A stretch of DNA of 64,000 bases from Patella vulgata (GCF_932274485.2 NC_065884.2:38211540-38275539), one strand, 5' to 3'; counted from the first letter of the stretch, positions 23,491-34,805 are shown. The notes: generated from the letters alone by a model not told the origin. Numbers and translations: made by a program.

Positions 23491-24447
23491 ATGCGTCGCC
23501 TTACCCAAAATGAAAGGTTACGTGCCCTTGGCATGCTACAGATCGGCACAACACAGGCGGTTGTGGCGCGGACGATGAATGTTTCTCAGTCTGTCATAAG
23601 CAGGCTATGGTCCAGATACCGTGATACACAATCTGTACAGGACAATCTGAGAAATCGTGTCATCACAGCAAATCAGATCAGCGCTCGTCTTCAAACAGAC
23701 ACTGGTGTGAGAGTGAGTGGCCAGACGATTCGGAATCGACTGCATAGGGGTCACCTTCGCGCCCGACGTCCTCGCGTGATCCCTTGTTTGAGAGATCATC
23801 ACATTCAGGCAAGAAGTCGTTGGTGTAGGGATCGTCAACACTGGGATAATCGACGCTGGAGCAATGGGATGTTTTCAGATGAGTCAAGGTTCACTGTTGA
23901 TTTTTTGGACAGACGTAGGAGGGTGTGGCGTCGTCGAAACGAGCGCTTCCAAGACGTTAACGTCATCAGACATGATCGATTTGGGGGTGGTTCTGTTATG
24001 GTGTGGGGAGGCATCACTGTTGCTGGAAGAACGGCTTTACATGTTGTTGCAGGGCGTGTTACAGGCCAGTACTACCGGGACAACATCTTGGCAGTCCATG
24101 TTGTGCCGTTCGCACGACGTCATGGCCGCCGTTTCATCTTCCAGGATGACAACGCAAGATGTCACAGGGCCAGGATCGTTACAGGTTACCTCCAACAACA
24201 GAACATCACCACATTACCTTGGCCAGCACTGAGTCCCGACCTCTCCCCCATCGAGCATGTCTGGGACATGCTTGGACAGAGGTTACGTCAACGTCAACAA
24301 CGTCCTGCCAATGTCCAAGAACTTGCTGCTGCGTTGCAACAGGAATGGGACAATCTGGACCAAAATGACCTTAGACGTCTCATTAGGAGTATGCCACGTC
24401 GGATCAATGCTTGTTTGGCAAACAGAGGAGGATTTACCCGTTACTGA
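23491..24447 (+). CDS. Tc1-like DD34E transposase, 318 aa
   Basis: Catalyses cut-and-paste movement of the surrounding element by cutting at its TIRs and inserting at TA. An N-terminal HTH lies at about residues 4-43 (LTQNERLRALGML, VSQSVISRLWSRY). A second HTH-like segment lies at about 57-90. The catalytic triad is D130 (FSDESRF), D220 (FQDDNARCH) and E255 (LSPIEHVWD), with 34 residues between the last two, the Tc1 spacing. The GGGSVMVWGGI block at 165-175 is the usual glycine-rich region. Family members run to about 340 residues. The shortfall lies between Q50 and R54, where relatives carry the GRPR hinge that links the two HTHs, so this copy looks to have lost about 22 residues in frame. 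The start at 23491 is the first ATG after an in-frame stop near 23430. Confidence 0.93.
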   Translation: MRRLTQNERLRALGMLQIGTTQAVVARTMNVSQSVISRLWSRYRDTQSVQDNLRNRVITANQISARLQTDTGVRVSGQTIRNRLHRGHLRARRPRVIPCLRDHHIQARSRWCRDRQHWDNRRWSNGMFSDESRFTVDFLDRRRRVWRRRNERFQDVNVIRHDRFGGGSVMVWGGITVAGRTALHVVAGRVTGQYYRDNILAVHVVPFARRHGRRFIFQDDNARCHRARIVTGYLQQQNITTLPWPALSPDLSPIEHVWDMLGQRLRQRQQRPANVQELAAALQQEWDNLDQNDLRRLIRSMPRRINACLANRGGFTRY

Positions 24448-24629
24448 CTTGGTTGTGATGCTGTGGTAACTTTGCTGTTTGACCCCGGGTATCATTTTAC
24501 CCTTATAATGGTCAGTCTGTGCCTTACTTAGTCTAACGATCATTTGGAATAAATCGATGAATGTGAACTTCATTTCATTTTGTCATTTGTTTCTTCGTCA
24601 GTTTCATTAGGTGACTTTAATAACACTTA

Positions 24630-24663
24630 AAAATCAAATATCCCCTACTTTTTTTGAATAGTA
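24630..24663 (-). repeat. Right TIR of the Tc1 element
   Basis: Reverse complement of 23196-23229. Confidence 0.92.
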
Positions 24664-24784
24664 TATATTGTTTTTATTAGAAATTATATACTTCTTTATA
24701 AACAAACACAAACATTTTGGGGACAGACCATGTTTATATTTAAACTACAGCTTAGTTTATTAAGCAAGGTACTTTTCTGCATCA

Positions 24785-24970
24785 ATTTTGTCCAGACAGC
24801 GGCGATACGGTCTACTCTTATTTCAAACTCCGCCTGTGTTCCATTACGTGTACGCTTACACGGGACCACGGTTTTCCGTACCATCAGAAAGACTAGACAC
24901 CGTTCCCGTCCATCTCCATCCCATCCACGTCCTGCACCACTGACAAGGTGATACCACGCTGGAATTTTTT
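24785..24970 (-). mobile_element. SINE B copy, antisense
   Basis: attttgtccagacagcgg, ggtctactcttatttcaa, cgtacgcttacacg-type blocks and ctgcaccactgacaaggtga follow the SINE B body in reverse. The tRNA-like head is not seen. Confidence 0.65.
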
Positions 24971-25069
24971 TTCAGCCAGCATGGGGACAAAAATAAACTT
25001 TTTAGGTACAGACCACGTACAGTTATTTTAAACTCCGGCATAGTTCATCAAGCAAGCTACTTTTTCGCA

Positions 25070-25215
25070 CCAATGCAGTGTGCTATGGGAGACATTTTGT
25101 CCAGATAGCGGCTCCACGGCCTACTCTTATTTAAAATTCCAACTGACAAAGGTTCCATAACGTGCACGCCACCCTACACTGGACATCGGTGAAGCCTTCT
25201 GGTTAGTGAACCAGC
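25070..25215 (-). mobile_element. Second SINE B fragment, antisense, tandem with the previous
   Basis: Repeats the same sequence order (gacattttgtccagat, cggcctactcttattt, taacgtgcacgcc), about 290 bp after the previous copy. Confidence 0.6.
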
Positions 25216-25511
25216 GATACCGTGACCCCTAGTTTTTGGCAAAAGTTAGGAAGATTTGAATTTGGTATGTGGCCAAGAAAAAGCTTTAGCGTATTCCGTA
25301 AAAGAAACTTGCCCTTAGAGCATCGCAGTCTGATGCAGATACGAAGACTAAAAAGAACAACATTTTCAAGTGTGGCAAGCAAAAAAACAAATGCTGAATA
25401 ATTACTCCCTCGCCTCGTCGAGATTAGGCTTCCATACTAAGGACTTAACAGAAGAATGCTTGCTCGTGCGCATTGGTTGACTTACGAGGCGACAAGTCGC
25501 GGCACGACATA
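25216..25511. other. No gene seen; tcgtcgag motifs as at 21.9 kb
   Basis: Contains cctcgtcgagatt and gaggcgacaagtcgcgg, resembling the GTCGAC-rich stretch at 21811-22080. Confidence 0.35.
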
Positions 25512-25540
25512 GCAAGAGGGAGAGAAATGGGGTTTAACTA
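25512..25540 (-). mobile_element. SINE A tail scrap
   Basis: gagagaaatggggtttaac is the reverse of the SINE A 3' end. The remainder is missing. Confidence 0.5.
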
Positions 25541-25584
25541 GTTTACCTATCTGATGCCTGGGCCTACGAAAGCCCAGAAGACTC

Positions 25585-25672
25585 ATTCGAAATTCCAAAT
25601 TCGAAATTCCAAATTCGAAATTCCAAATGCGAAATTCCAAATTCCAAATGCGAATTTCAAATTCCAAATGCG
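25585..25672 (+). repeat. Minisatellite of 12-14 bp units
   Basis: Six to seven copies of units of the form attccaaattcgaa and attccaaatgcgaa. Both strands give long repetitive ORFs, which are artefacts of the repeat. Confidence 0.9.
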
Positions 25673-25679
25673 ATCGTAT

Positions 25680-26000
25680 AATGTGGTCGTATATTGTCGT
25701 CGCCCCCGTCCGTCCGTCCGGCGTCCACAATTGCTTATGGACGCTTTAAATTTATACACCGTGTTTAAGGTCATGCGACGAAGAAGCCTATTGATTTTCA
25801 GCGATTTCCAATGATTACTGCTAGGGTTATGGCCCTTGTTCATTTCAAAAAATCTTGTGGACGCTCTAGAGGCCAAAGTAAATATCCGATTGACTTTAAG
25901 TTTATACACAGTGTTTATACACAGCCTATTGATTTTCAGCGATTTCCGATAATTATTGCCAAAGGCAGTCGTTTACGCCTGATTAATCCAGTCTACACCG
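25680..26000 (+). repeat. Capped repeat array of a third family (Rep-D)
   Basis: Starts with the array cap (cgtatattgtcgtcgccccc, then gtccgtccgtccg). About two monomers follow, carrying cctattgattttcagcgatt and gtggacgctctagaggcc. The cap is that of Rep-A while the monomers are different, although ctctagagg is shared. Confidence 0.65.
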
Positions 26001-26239
26001 GGAGTACGATTTTACATTAATTTCACTCCGCACTCGGTTTTGCCTCATTTATCACCTTTTGCCTCATTACAAATAGCGCTCTAGACCATAGAGAAAACGT
26101 CGTCGCAGGCTGAATTTAAAATGTTCAGTGTGCCTTAAATATTGGATACCAAGATCCCATATTTTCACGATGCAATAACAACACCAATATTGATTGAAAT
26201 GGGCCAAAATTATATAGTCTTTTTAATGTCGAAGATCAT

Positions 26240-26300
26240 GGATACTATTGTGCTATGAAGGACAACGGCGCTACGACCAACTTTTATATCGAATTCCAAT
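26240..26300 (-). mobile_element. SINE B scrap, antisense
   Basis: ggcgctacgaccaactttta and tatcgaattccaat match the reverse of the SINE B 3' body. Confidence 0.5.
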
Positions 26301-26305
26301 AAATA

Positions 26306-26702
26306 AACAAAAATCTCTTGAAAACGCCTAATTAGGAGATAATAAGACTTAATTAGGACTTAGTATCTCCAAAGTAGGACTTAGTATCTCCAAAGTAGGA
26401 CTTAGTATCTCCTAAGTAGGGCTTAGCATCCTGGTCCTAACAGGTGTATGAGAGGTGTATGCACTGTGGGATATATGTGCAGTGTAGGACAGGTGTGTTC
26501 AGTCACTGTGGTAGATGGGTGTAGTGTAAGTGAGGTGTGCGGTGTGACAGTGATCGTGGTGTAAGAGGGGTATGCAGTGAGAGAGAATGAGCAAGTGTAT
26601 GCGGTGTAAGATGATTCACCTAATGTTTAGTTCAGTAATCCCCAAATTAGGAGTTATCATCTCCAAATAAGTCCTAATTAGGAGATACTATTTTTGTTCT
26701 CC
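26306..26702. mobile_element. Inverted-repeat element with internal tandem repeats
   Basis: The left end acaaaaatctcttg with cctaattaggagata is inverted at the right end as tcctaattaggagatacta and tttttgttctcc. At 26340-26425 a 21-22-bp unit (taggacttagtatctcca) repeats three to four times. The centre has degenerate gtgtatgagaggtg minisatellite. It looks like a small non-autonomous element. Confidence 0.55.
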
Positions 26703-26814
26703 ATTTGTGCGGGCAACTTTAAGCTGGATTTTCTGAATTATAATTTGAACGGTTATTCCATACTTCTGCCTCTGCATTGAATTCTAATTGTCTATAAGGC
26801 ACCATGATTTTTTG

Positions 26815-26905
26815 GTACCACCCGAACGGCTAGACGCTGTTCCTTTGCTAGGCACACCTGTCTGCACCACTGACAAGGGGAAACCATGCTGGAAGACCCA
26901 GTATG
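26815..26905 (-). mobile_element. SINE B fragment, antisense
   Basis: accacccgaacggctagac, then ctgcaccactgacaagg and ggaaaccatgctgga, matches the SINE B centre. Confidence 0.65.
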
Positions 26906-27082
26906 GAATACCAAATGGGTTTAATCTGATCAATTTAACTGCACCAGTCTTCATTCGCAATTATTTATCTAAACTTTTCACACTTGAATCAACATTTTTC
27001 CCGTAAAACTTTCCCTCTTAAATATAAACCTTTGAAACAGCATCTCTTTATAAAGTTGATGATTTTTTTTTCACTGTTACAT

Positions 27083-27487
27083 TTAAGATACATTCTGGGA
27101 GATTCGATAACGAGTTGGCAGTTCTCACTATAATAGTTAAAAACTAGATAATGTAAAGGCAATTTGCTGAAAATTTCATTCAAATTGATCCACTATGAAC
27201 CGAGAACTAAGCGATTGCAATTTCTGCCTAGCCTCGATCATCATTACTAAAGTCAGTACGATAAACAGCGTAGTCTCTCGATTATCCATTTAATCGTTAA
27301 ATCGTGAAGGAAAGTTATGCAGTAAATCGGCTCATAATCCGCTAAAGATCGCAGGCTAGCGATGCCATCTAGAGTTGCTTATCGTCTGGATAGGTTAATT
27401 AATGTCTAATTAATAATTTAGATGCCATTTTAGGCCTAAAGAAAGACCTGCAATAAACAGATTTAGCTCTTGCATAATGTATGCTTA
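27083..27487 (+). mobile_element. TTAA-flanked MITE, copy 1
   Basis: About 400 bp from ttaagatacattctggga to cttgcataatgtatgcttaa. The ends are short inverted repeats beginning TTAA, and the target site appears to be TTAA, as for piggyBac-type elements. Copies lie at 33157-33492 (reverse), 33585-33988 and 38971-39370. No ORF of significance, so it is non-autonomous. Confidence 0.8.
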
Positions 27488-27845
27488 ACATAATTTAACG
27501 GAATAACAAAGAGCATAATTGAAATAAACAAATTTTACTAAAATAGTTCTGGATAATCTCCCTATTAAAAGAATTACTGGACCAAGGCTTTTTTTTAAAA
27601 ACAAAACAGACAAACAACATATGTCTTCAAATTAGTTTAAGAGTAGCAATCACAGTAAATTGTTAATTTGTTCCATAAATTCTCCATTTAAATGAAAAGG
27701 TAGTCTCAAAATGACCAAAGTGTCGTGTTAAAGAGACGTTAAACACCATTCCATTTAATTTTCAATAATAAAATACATGTATTTTTTTTTATATTGAAAT
27801 ATCTATAGGTATAACTTTTATGCGCTAGTTCCTTTTATTGACCAC
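27488..27845. other. Spacer with a SINE A-like 3' scrap
   Basis: Near 27720-27755 gtgtcgtgttaaagagacgt and taaacaccattcc resemble the 3' end of molluscan tRNA SINEs. Nothing else is recognised. Confidence 0.35.
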
Positions 27846-28757
27846 ATTTTCATGTAGACGTATTTTGTCGTCGCCCCTGTCCGTCCACAATTTGTTTTGT
27901 TTGTGGACACCCTGGGTCACAATTTTCTTTATCCGATTTTGACGAAATTTGAAATATAGGTTTATCTTTAAAAGATCTCGGTTTCTTTCGATATTGGCAT
28001 GTATCGGACCGTAACTCTAGGTGACAATATTTACCCGATTTTGATGAAACTTTAAATGCATGCTTATAACCCAACGATCTCGGTTCCTTTCGATACTATC
28101 GCGCATATCGGACCTTGATTATGGCCCCTGATTGTATGAAAATCGCGTTTTTAAAATTGGGGTCTCTCTCGAGGTCACAATTTTTATCCGATTTGAAAAA
28201 CCTTTCGAATATTTCACCGTTACACCATAATGATGGTTGAGTTCGAATTTCTTGAGAAACGGACCGAAACTGCCCGACAATAGTGTACGCAAATAGTGTA
28301 AAAGTATGTAATACCAAGGTCACACTTTTTATCCGATTTTGTTGAAACTTAACATATGTGTTTATGTCCCAAAGATCTTGGCGACTGGCGATATATGCGC
28401 ATATCAGACCGTAACGTCCTGGACTATGGCCCCTGGTTATACGAAAAATCGTGTTTTTAGCTTGCGAGCCCTCTAGAAGTCACAATTTTTATCTGGTTTT
28501 AAAAAAATGTTTAAAATATATCACCGTTACACATATTGATGGTTAAGTTCGAATTTCGGGAAAATTGGAACGAAACTAACCGACAAAATGGCCGCTCTTT
28601 GTACGCGAATAGTGTAAAAGTATGTAATACCAAAGTTGTGGACCAAATAGAGGTCATATTTTTTTGTCCGATTTCAATTCAACTTAAAATATATGTTTAT
28701 ATCCCAAAGATCTCGATTCCTTTCGATATTCGCTCAATCAGACCGTAACTTCCTGGA
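27846..28757 (+). repeat. Capped Rep-A array, plus orientation, left of the insert
   Basis: The cap at 27846-27900 (ttttgtcgtcgcccctgtcc, gtccacaatt) is followed by about three Rep-A monomers. The array is interrupted at 28758 and continues at 30083 with attatggccccctgattg. Confidence 0.85.
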
Positions 28758-30077
28758 TGACCTGGCGCCTGGTACGTTCGGGCATTTTTATGCGCGAACT
28801 CTTAGGTTTTTTTACTGGCATGCGCACAGGTACTATTTCTTTTTCTTTTAACAAGTACCCAAATCGGGGATTTCGTGCGGAGGTAGTTCGAAGGTAAACA
28901 GTCTGTGAAGTACAACACTTGCCACTGTACCTGTGTATTGCTAATTATAAACCGAATGTGTGAAGACAGTTCATACATATCACTCAAAAATTTTTCAGTA
29001 CAAACTCAGTTGATTCACGCTCGATTTGCTACTAAACAAACCCATCGGTTTATTTTCTCAACAGTGTGACCCGAAGTGACCGCGGATTTATTGACCTTGT
29101 ATGAACTTATCCATAGCTATATCCTTACACCGAGAGAAATTATCTAGTCTCGGTGAAAAGAACCATGGTCATCTGGTAGAAAATTACTTTTGTATTTTTT
29201 GGAACGGAAAACAGTGTTTTTAGAAGCAAACTAACCTGCCGCACATGAGGAAGTCATTATACTAATAATAAAAGGCGAGACCTCTTTTTGCGGCGCAGGC
29301 TTATCACTGAGTAGTAAACCGTCCACAAACAATAATATAGGAAGCCTAGTGACGAGTGTAGTAAGTAGGCTATAGACTATAGGTTTGAGTCGAGATTACT
29401 CGCTTTCAGTTTACTCTGTTTTTGCGATAACCAATTATGTGAGAAATACCATACTGACATTCGGTTTTTAAAAGTTGTACGCGAACTAAATGCGTTTGTT
29501 AGATACTGACAGAGCAGCCCCGAGTCGAACAATCGCCGCCCGACTGTCTTCGTCAGCTAGTTTCACAATATCGTGCAATAGGTGTATTAATGTGATTTTT
29601 AGGTTTAACCCCGCAAACAATGCCAAAATAGTGTTTTCACTGCTTACAGAAAACTGAAATTTAAAAAAAAAAAATTTATGAGGGTGACCCTCCCACACAC
29701 TCCCTATCGAGCTGCCGCTCGGTCTGCGCAGCCTCATGCCTGGCACATACTGTCAACATTGTATATTTTTTCCGTTTCCGCCCTTCCCCCCCCCCCCCCA
29801 CAATATATATTTCACGGCTACGTTGCGACGGTACCAGCATACCCAGTTGTTGACACCCATTACATCACTCCTGTCTAACAAATCATAAAGCTGTGGTGTT
29901 ACGGTGGCGGCATAGTATTTCACCGTAACACCACAGCCACTCTAACCATTCATAATACATCTAACTATCCCTTTACAGCACTTCACCCCCTACACATTTC
30001 CCCTCGTCCTACTTTCCCAAACGTCAACAACACATCTCATACATCCAGTTCGCTGATTAACCCTTGTACCACGTCTA
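28758..30077. mobile_element. Solo-LTR-like element, copy 1 (1320 bp)
   Basis: A 1.32-kb block inserted in Rep-A, starting tgacctggcgcctgg and ending ccacgtcta, with ctgga on both sides (28753-28757 and 30078-30082). A second copy at 40792-42109 is nearly identical by eye. There are no terminal inverted repeats and no internal coding region. A TATA-like aataataaaaggcg sits at 29268 and a perfect 17-bp hairpin at 29890-29937. A solo LTR fits best (5-bp target duplication, 5' TG), but the TA rather than CA end leaves this open. Confidence 0.55.
29890..29937. repeat. Perfect 17-bp hairpin in the solo-LTR-like element
   Basis: gctgtggtgttacggtg pairs exactly with caccgtaacaccacagc across a 14-base loop. 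It is conserved in the second copy at 41922-41969. Confidence 0.9.
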
Positions 30078-30082
30078 CTGGA

Positions 30083-30139
30083 TTATGGCCCCCTGATTGT
30101 ACATGTATGAAGAATCGTGTTTTTTTGGTTTTGTTTGTC
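30083..30139 (+). repeat. Rep-A continuation right of the insert
   Basis: attatggccccctgattgta and gaagaatcgtgttttttt complete the monomer broken at 28757. Confidence 0.75.
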
Positions 30140-30440
30140 CCCCGCCTTTCGAAGAAGGCATTTGACTATTAAAATGGGTTCGTCCGTCTGTCTGCCCGTC
30201 ACACTTTTTGGGACACAATAACTCTCTTTCTAATTGAGCTAGAATGTTCAAACTTGGTGTAGGTGTTTATTAGGTCAATACCTTGACGAAGTTTGAAGAT
30301 GAGCATTTTCCGCTTAGGGTAAGCGGAGATAAGAAATTTGATTGGTTGATGCTTTGGGACGCGATAACTTTAGTTCTAATTAAGTGAGAGTGATGAAACT
30401 TGGTGTATAGTTTCATTACATCAATACCTTGCCTCGTACG
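30140..30440 (+). repeat. Rep-E element start (about two 150-bp monomers)
   Basis: A 5' end gtcccccgcctttcgaagaa and a gttcgtccgtctgtctgccc microsatellite-like block lead into monomers with aataactctctttctaattg and gatgagcattttccgctta. The family continues as a longer array at 37905-38880. Confidence 0.75.
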
Positions 30441-31387
30441 TAACTAACGTACGAAAATTAAATGGTAGCTGGCTTTTTTTTCGCACGTATACAGTGAATG
30501 GCCATTTTGCGCAGTAATCCCAGCCAGAATTTGGCTATTTTTTAAAATTGCGTTAAAGATTAAAATTTTTGTTTAGATCTGAAATAAATTAACTATTAGT
30601 CAATACCCACGCTTAAAGCATTAACAGAATTGATTATGTATATCTGAAATAGACCCGACCGAAGCACAAAATAGTGCCAGTATCGTGGCAATTATGGCGG
30701 CCTCCATACGACGTCAAATCTATGAGTTGTATACTAGTAGATGTTATTTGTGTGAAAAATCACTAGAAGAAGGGAGAGCACGTTATGGCTGTACGGATTA
30801 TATAGTCCTACAGGCTGCAAGAAGGAAACAATGCTGATCATAATGTGTTGACATTTGTTCGTTGATGTGATTGTTGGACATACGGAGTGGACTGGAAATA
30901 CAAACAATGTAAGTTCATAATTTATTCTGAGTGGTACTGGTAGTTTGTATATAGCATGACCACAAACTGAACACAGTTTTATTGATAGTCGTAATCAGTG
31001 TTAATAGGCCTAATCATTGTTAATACTAATAATAGGCCTATTGTTAATTTTGATTTTATTGCTGGAATAGGTTAATAAAAATTAGAGTCAGTTGAGTAGG
31101 CTATCCTCTTTTCTCCAAAACTATGGAAGGGAGTTCTTTATTTATTTTTTAAAAAACAAACACATATTCAGAATAGGCATTGCTTCAGAAATAGAACTTT
31201 TACTTCCCATATATTTAGTAGTTAAATTAGTTAGGCCTACAGGATAGTCTGAAACTATAATATCTACGCTACTTAATATTTAGGATTCACTCTTTTGATT
31301 ACACTGAAAAATAAATTTTCAATTTGTGGGTTTTTTTTTAACTACAATTTACTTTTACTAGTATTACAATGCATAGTGGGCCCAGGC
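30441..31387. other. No gene recognised
   Basis: Contains a short acgtacgtaactaacgtacg palindrome near 30440 and several taggcctac/gtaggccta hexamer-rich spots. No ORF of note. Confidence 0.4.
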
Positions 31388-31715
31388 CGTGGTAGCTCAG
31401 TGAATAAGACGTTTGCTCGCTAATCTGGGTGTGCCATGTTCGATCCCAGTGTTGGCAAATACTTCATCAGAATATCTCGGCGGAGTTCCCCCTAGTCAGT
31501 GGATCAGGACAGTGGGCCTGGCAGGGGAAAATACGCAGTCGTTTGGGTGGGACAGACAACCAAGGTCCTATGTACATATTGTCGTTCATGTGAAAGAACC
31601 CTTAGCAGTTGAAATTTGATATAAGAGTAGTCTGTAGTGCCGCTGCACACTGTATGGCGTATGTCCGTCTTCACTATAGCCCAATTGGACTAGGACATTA
31701 ATCCCTTTTACATTT
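31388..31715 (+). mobile_element. SINE B, most complete copy
   Basis: A tRNA-like head with box A (gtggtagctcagtgaat) at 31391 and box B (tgttcgatccc) at 31437 is followed by the body (ccctagtcagtggatcagg, tattgtcgttcatgtgaaag, agtagtctgtagtgccgctg) and the 3' end near 31715. The boxes form the internal RNA polymerase III promoter. Numerous truncated relatives are scattered in the window in both orientations. Confidence 0.8.
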
Positions 31716-33156
31716 CATTTTTCCTATTGACACATGTAGCTAAGATACATATTATGGGCGAATTGAAATACATGTAGGCCTATAGTTTTGATCTACACGT
31801 TGTAAGTTAGTGCCTGTATTTTCAATAATTAGACGACTATAGATTTTATCATCGCCTACAATTAATAACATTTATTTATTTGTTCTTCTTGAAACAGAGA
31901 AATTCCTTGAATATCTTAAATATTGAATACAATAATGTAATGCTTTGTGCAAGAGAACTTTTTTATTTTTAATCATGAGAATAAATAAAACCAACAGTTT
32001 TTATTTTTACTCTGCTCTAATACATGTACATGTATCTGGACCCAAATGTACCCAATGTAAGATATTCAATCATAAATTATTTCATAGTCATAATAATATT
32101 GAATATTTTTTTGTAGGCTAGTTTGGTAAATGTACATGTACATCGTAGACTAGAAAGTGGGAAAAGACTGACGTTATCTTATCTGAATTTAACCCGTTTA
32201 TCAAGAATCCTGAACTGCCCGTACCATTTGTCCTACAGATAATGGCGTTGGCAATGAAATCCAGGCTGGTCGCATTGATTTAGGACTATGATAAGTTAAA
32301 GGTTTTATCAAGGATGGTTTTTAACCAACTGCGGCATACAACATCTGTTTATGCAAGAAATACAATAAAGCCAAGACAAAATTTGTTTTAATGCAAGACT
32401 GATACTGCTACACCAAGAATTATATCAGATTTCTACAATATGATACAATACTTAAAATCTTGTATATAAGAACACTTATTGACCCCCCCCCCCCCCCACA
32501 CACACACACACACACACCTTTGGTTAAAATAGGTACAGTTTTGATAAATTGTAATGAAATGAGACATTGGGTGTGGAACATCTTTTTCTTGTACAGATAC
32601 CATTTTCTTACCAGTAATCATAAACAAACTGTTAAAGTTTAAGAAGAAAAACAACAATCAGTGGAGAATCAAATTTATCAATCAACAAAATAATAAATCA
32701 TGTGACAGATCAAGAAAAAGAGGATTTAACTGTGTACATATACAATTCTACATGTATACCAAATACATGGTTTATGACCTAGCTAGAGTACTACTAATCA
32801 GCTGATCAATTAATGGTACATTTACTTCAAATTTAAATTATTATAAACATCAAGTGGTTTCCACTTGAAGTCTATTTAACATATGGATGTGGACCAAGGC
32901 CTATATAAACAAATATTTGTTAGTGCAACATACAGTTCAAAAGACAAATAAAACACTTATTATTCACTTTGACATATTCGATCATTTGCACTGTGTTTGT
33001 GTACTGTTCGCAGTAGGCTTAATTGTTGCAGATCCACTCGGAATGGATTTGGGTTTTAAGTATAATTAAATATACTGTTTAATCATAAGAATAAATAAAC
33101 CAATAAAAAGGTTTGCAGAATATTGTTAGATTTACATGATTTTTGAATGATCTGTA
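31716..33156. other. No gene recognised; one microsatellite
   Basis: AT-rich sequence with only short ORFs. The sole clear feature is the C-run/AC microsatellite at 32482-32518. Confidence 0.4.
32482..32518. repeat. Poly-C plus (AC)n microsatellite
   Basis: About 16 C followed by about ten AC units. Confidence 0.95.
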
Positions 33157-33492
33157 TTAAATATACATTATGCAAGAGCTAAATCTGCCTATTGCAGGTC
33201 TTTTTTAGGCCTGAAATGATATATAAACTATTAATTAGACATTTTTTGACATAACAAGACCATAATCAACTTTCGATGCCATTGGGAGAGGCGAGACTTA
33301 GCTTCGAACAACCAGTATGGTGGTTACAATTAATGCACACATCTTGTCAAATCGTCAAAGGCTAATATCTTCGCTCGCAATAGAGTAATTTGAACGAAAA
33401 TTTTAAAATATTAATTTTGCATTATCTATTTTCGAACTATTAAAGCTAGAATGACTAGCTCTTTATCTAAAACTTACATAATGTATCTTTAA
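33157..33492 (-). mobile_element. TTAA MITE, copy 2 (reverse, diverged)
   Basis: Begins with the family 3' end in reverse (ttaaatatacattatgcaag) and ends cttacataatgtatctttaa. The interior is diverged from the other three copies. It is followed 92 bp later by copy 3 in the opposite orientation. Confidence 0.7.
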
Positions 33493-33584
33493 TCTGATTA
33501 TAACACCATAACAAAATTATTTTGTTTATTATTTCCCACTGACAAAGTCTCATGTACATAGTTGTCATAGGATTTTAAAATTCG

Positions 33585-33988
33585 TTAAAGATACATTATG
33601 GGAGATTAGATAAAGAGCTGACAGTTCTCGCTATAATAGTTAAAAACTAGATAATGTAAAGGTAATTTGTTGAAAATTTCAGTCAAATTGGTCCACTATG
33701 AACCGAGATATCAGCTTTGTAAATTTCCGCCTAGCCTCGTTCATCATTACTAAAGTTAGTACGTTAAAAAGCATAGTCTCGATTATCCAATGTTTTGATT
33801 TAATTATCAATGAGCGTTTGCAGCATATAGGATTCTAATCCAGTCGATATCGAAGGCTAGCCTTGACATCGAGAGTTGATTATGGTCTGGATAAGTTAAT
33901 TAATGTCTAATTAATAATTTAGATAAGATTTCAGGCCTAAAGAAAGACCTGCGATAGGCAGATTTAGCTCTTGCATAATGCATGTTTA
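33585..33988 (+). mobile_element. TTAA MITE, copy 3
   Basis: From ttaaagatacattatgggag to cttgcataatgcatgtttaa. It shares the body blocks aactagataatgtaaagg and ggataagttaattaatgtct with copies 1 and 4. Confidence 0.85.
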
Positions 33989-34803
33989 AGGTTCACAAGT
34001 GGCATATTCATGTACCAGCACACACCAGCAGTTAATCATTTAATGTAATGTTTACTAATAGATGTAGGCCTACATTGTTTACTGTGAAGCAGCTGGACTT
34101 ATTGTCAAATAATATGAAATGTTGATATTCAAGTAAATACACAATTTTCTGTATTACAAGTTATATTCTATTTCTCGACAAATTGTGACATGTTTCATGT
34201 AAAGATCGGGGTATATCTCCTCTAACACTCGGATTTCATTGTTTGCGATGTGAGTAGAGCACTCAGTTTCCATTCATTGTCTACCTGATCTCCTTAAATT
34301 GGTTTGTGTTGGTCTCATGTTTGTACATTCTGAAATATAAAATAATTACAGGTTTTTTTATGCCCATGTTCCATTAATAAGAAAATAATGGGAAGAAGTA
34401 CACACATAAAATTCCGAGGGAGGATAAAAAAGAAACATAAATATTTTTCTATCGATGTTCCAACTTGCAGGGCTTACTTGTACATGGAAAGAGCAATGTC
34501 AAAAGTACATGTACATATAACAGAGACGGATTCAACTTTGTAAAATGAAAATTATAGAGGGAGGTGGCCTTTGCTGGGTCCAGATCGAGGGAGAGCCTAA
34601 TCTACGAAATCGAGGGGCGTATTTATGTTCCCCAAAAATATCCAGGCAACTCCCAAGACCCATGTAATTGTCCAGATCTTTATTGAAAGATATCCATTGA
34701 TGGTTCTCTCCGAACCCCAAACTCAACAAGGCTCCATGGAAAAGAACATGGGTTGTTCTCAAAATAACTTGTATACACACGGTGACATTATCGGGAACGG
34801 CAA
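33989..34803. other. No gene recognised
   Basis: No ORF with recognisable similarity and no repeat of the window families. Some sequence near 34560-34750 is less AT-rich but gives no supportable protein. Confidence 0.4.
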
Positions 34804-34805
34804 TA

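Larger units (their letters stand above)
23196..24663 (+). mobile_element. Tc1/mariner transposon with intact transposase
   Basis: About 1.47 kb, bounded by a perfect 34-bp inverted repeat starting tactattcaaaaaaagtagg. Both ends sit in TATATA, so the exact TA target duplication cannot be placed to the base. One ORF fills the centre. An aataaa at 24548 could serve as its polyadenylation signal. Perfect TIRs and an open transposase suggest a young insertion. It is the only element here that still looks coding-competent. Confidence 0.95.

Noticed and set aside
25482-25909. Overlapping 80-110-residue ORFs on both strands
   Set aside because: Produced by the 12-14-bp minisatellite, with repetitive residue patterns such as NSKFEI.
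28758-30077. The 1.32-kb insert as a Helitron
   Set aside because: It lacks TC and CTRR ends, its hairpin lies about 140 bp from the end, and the flanks look duplicated.
31391-31450. A functional tRNA gene
   Set aside because: The A and B boxes belong to the SINE B head. A cloverleaf with acceptor stem pairing and a terminator is not evident.
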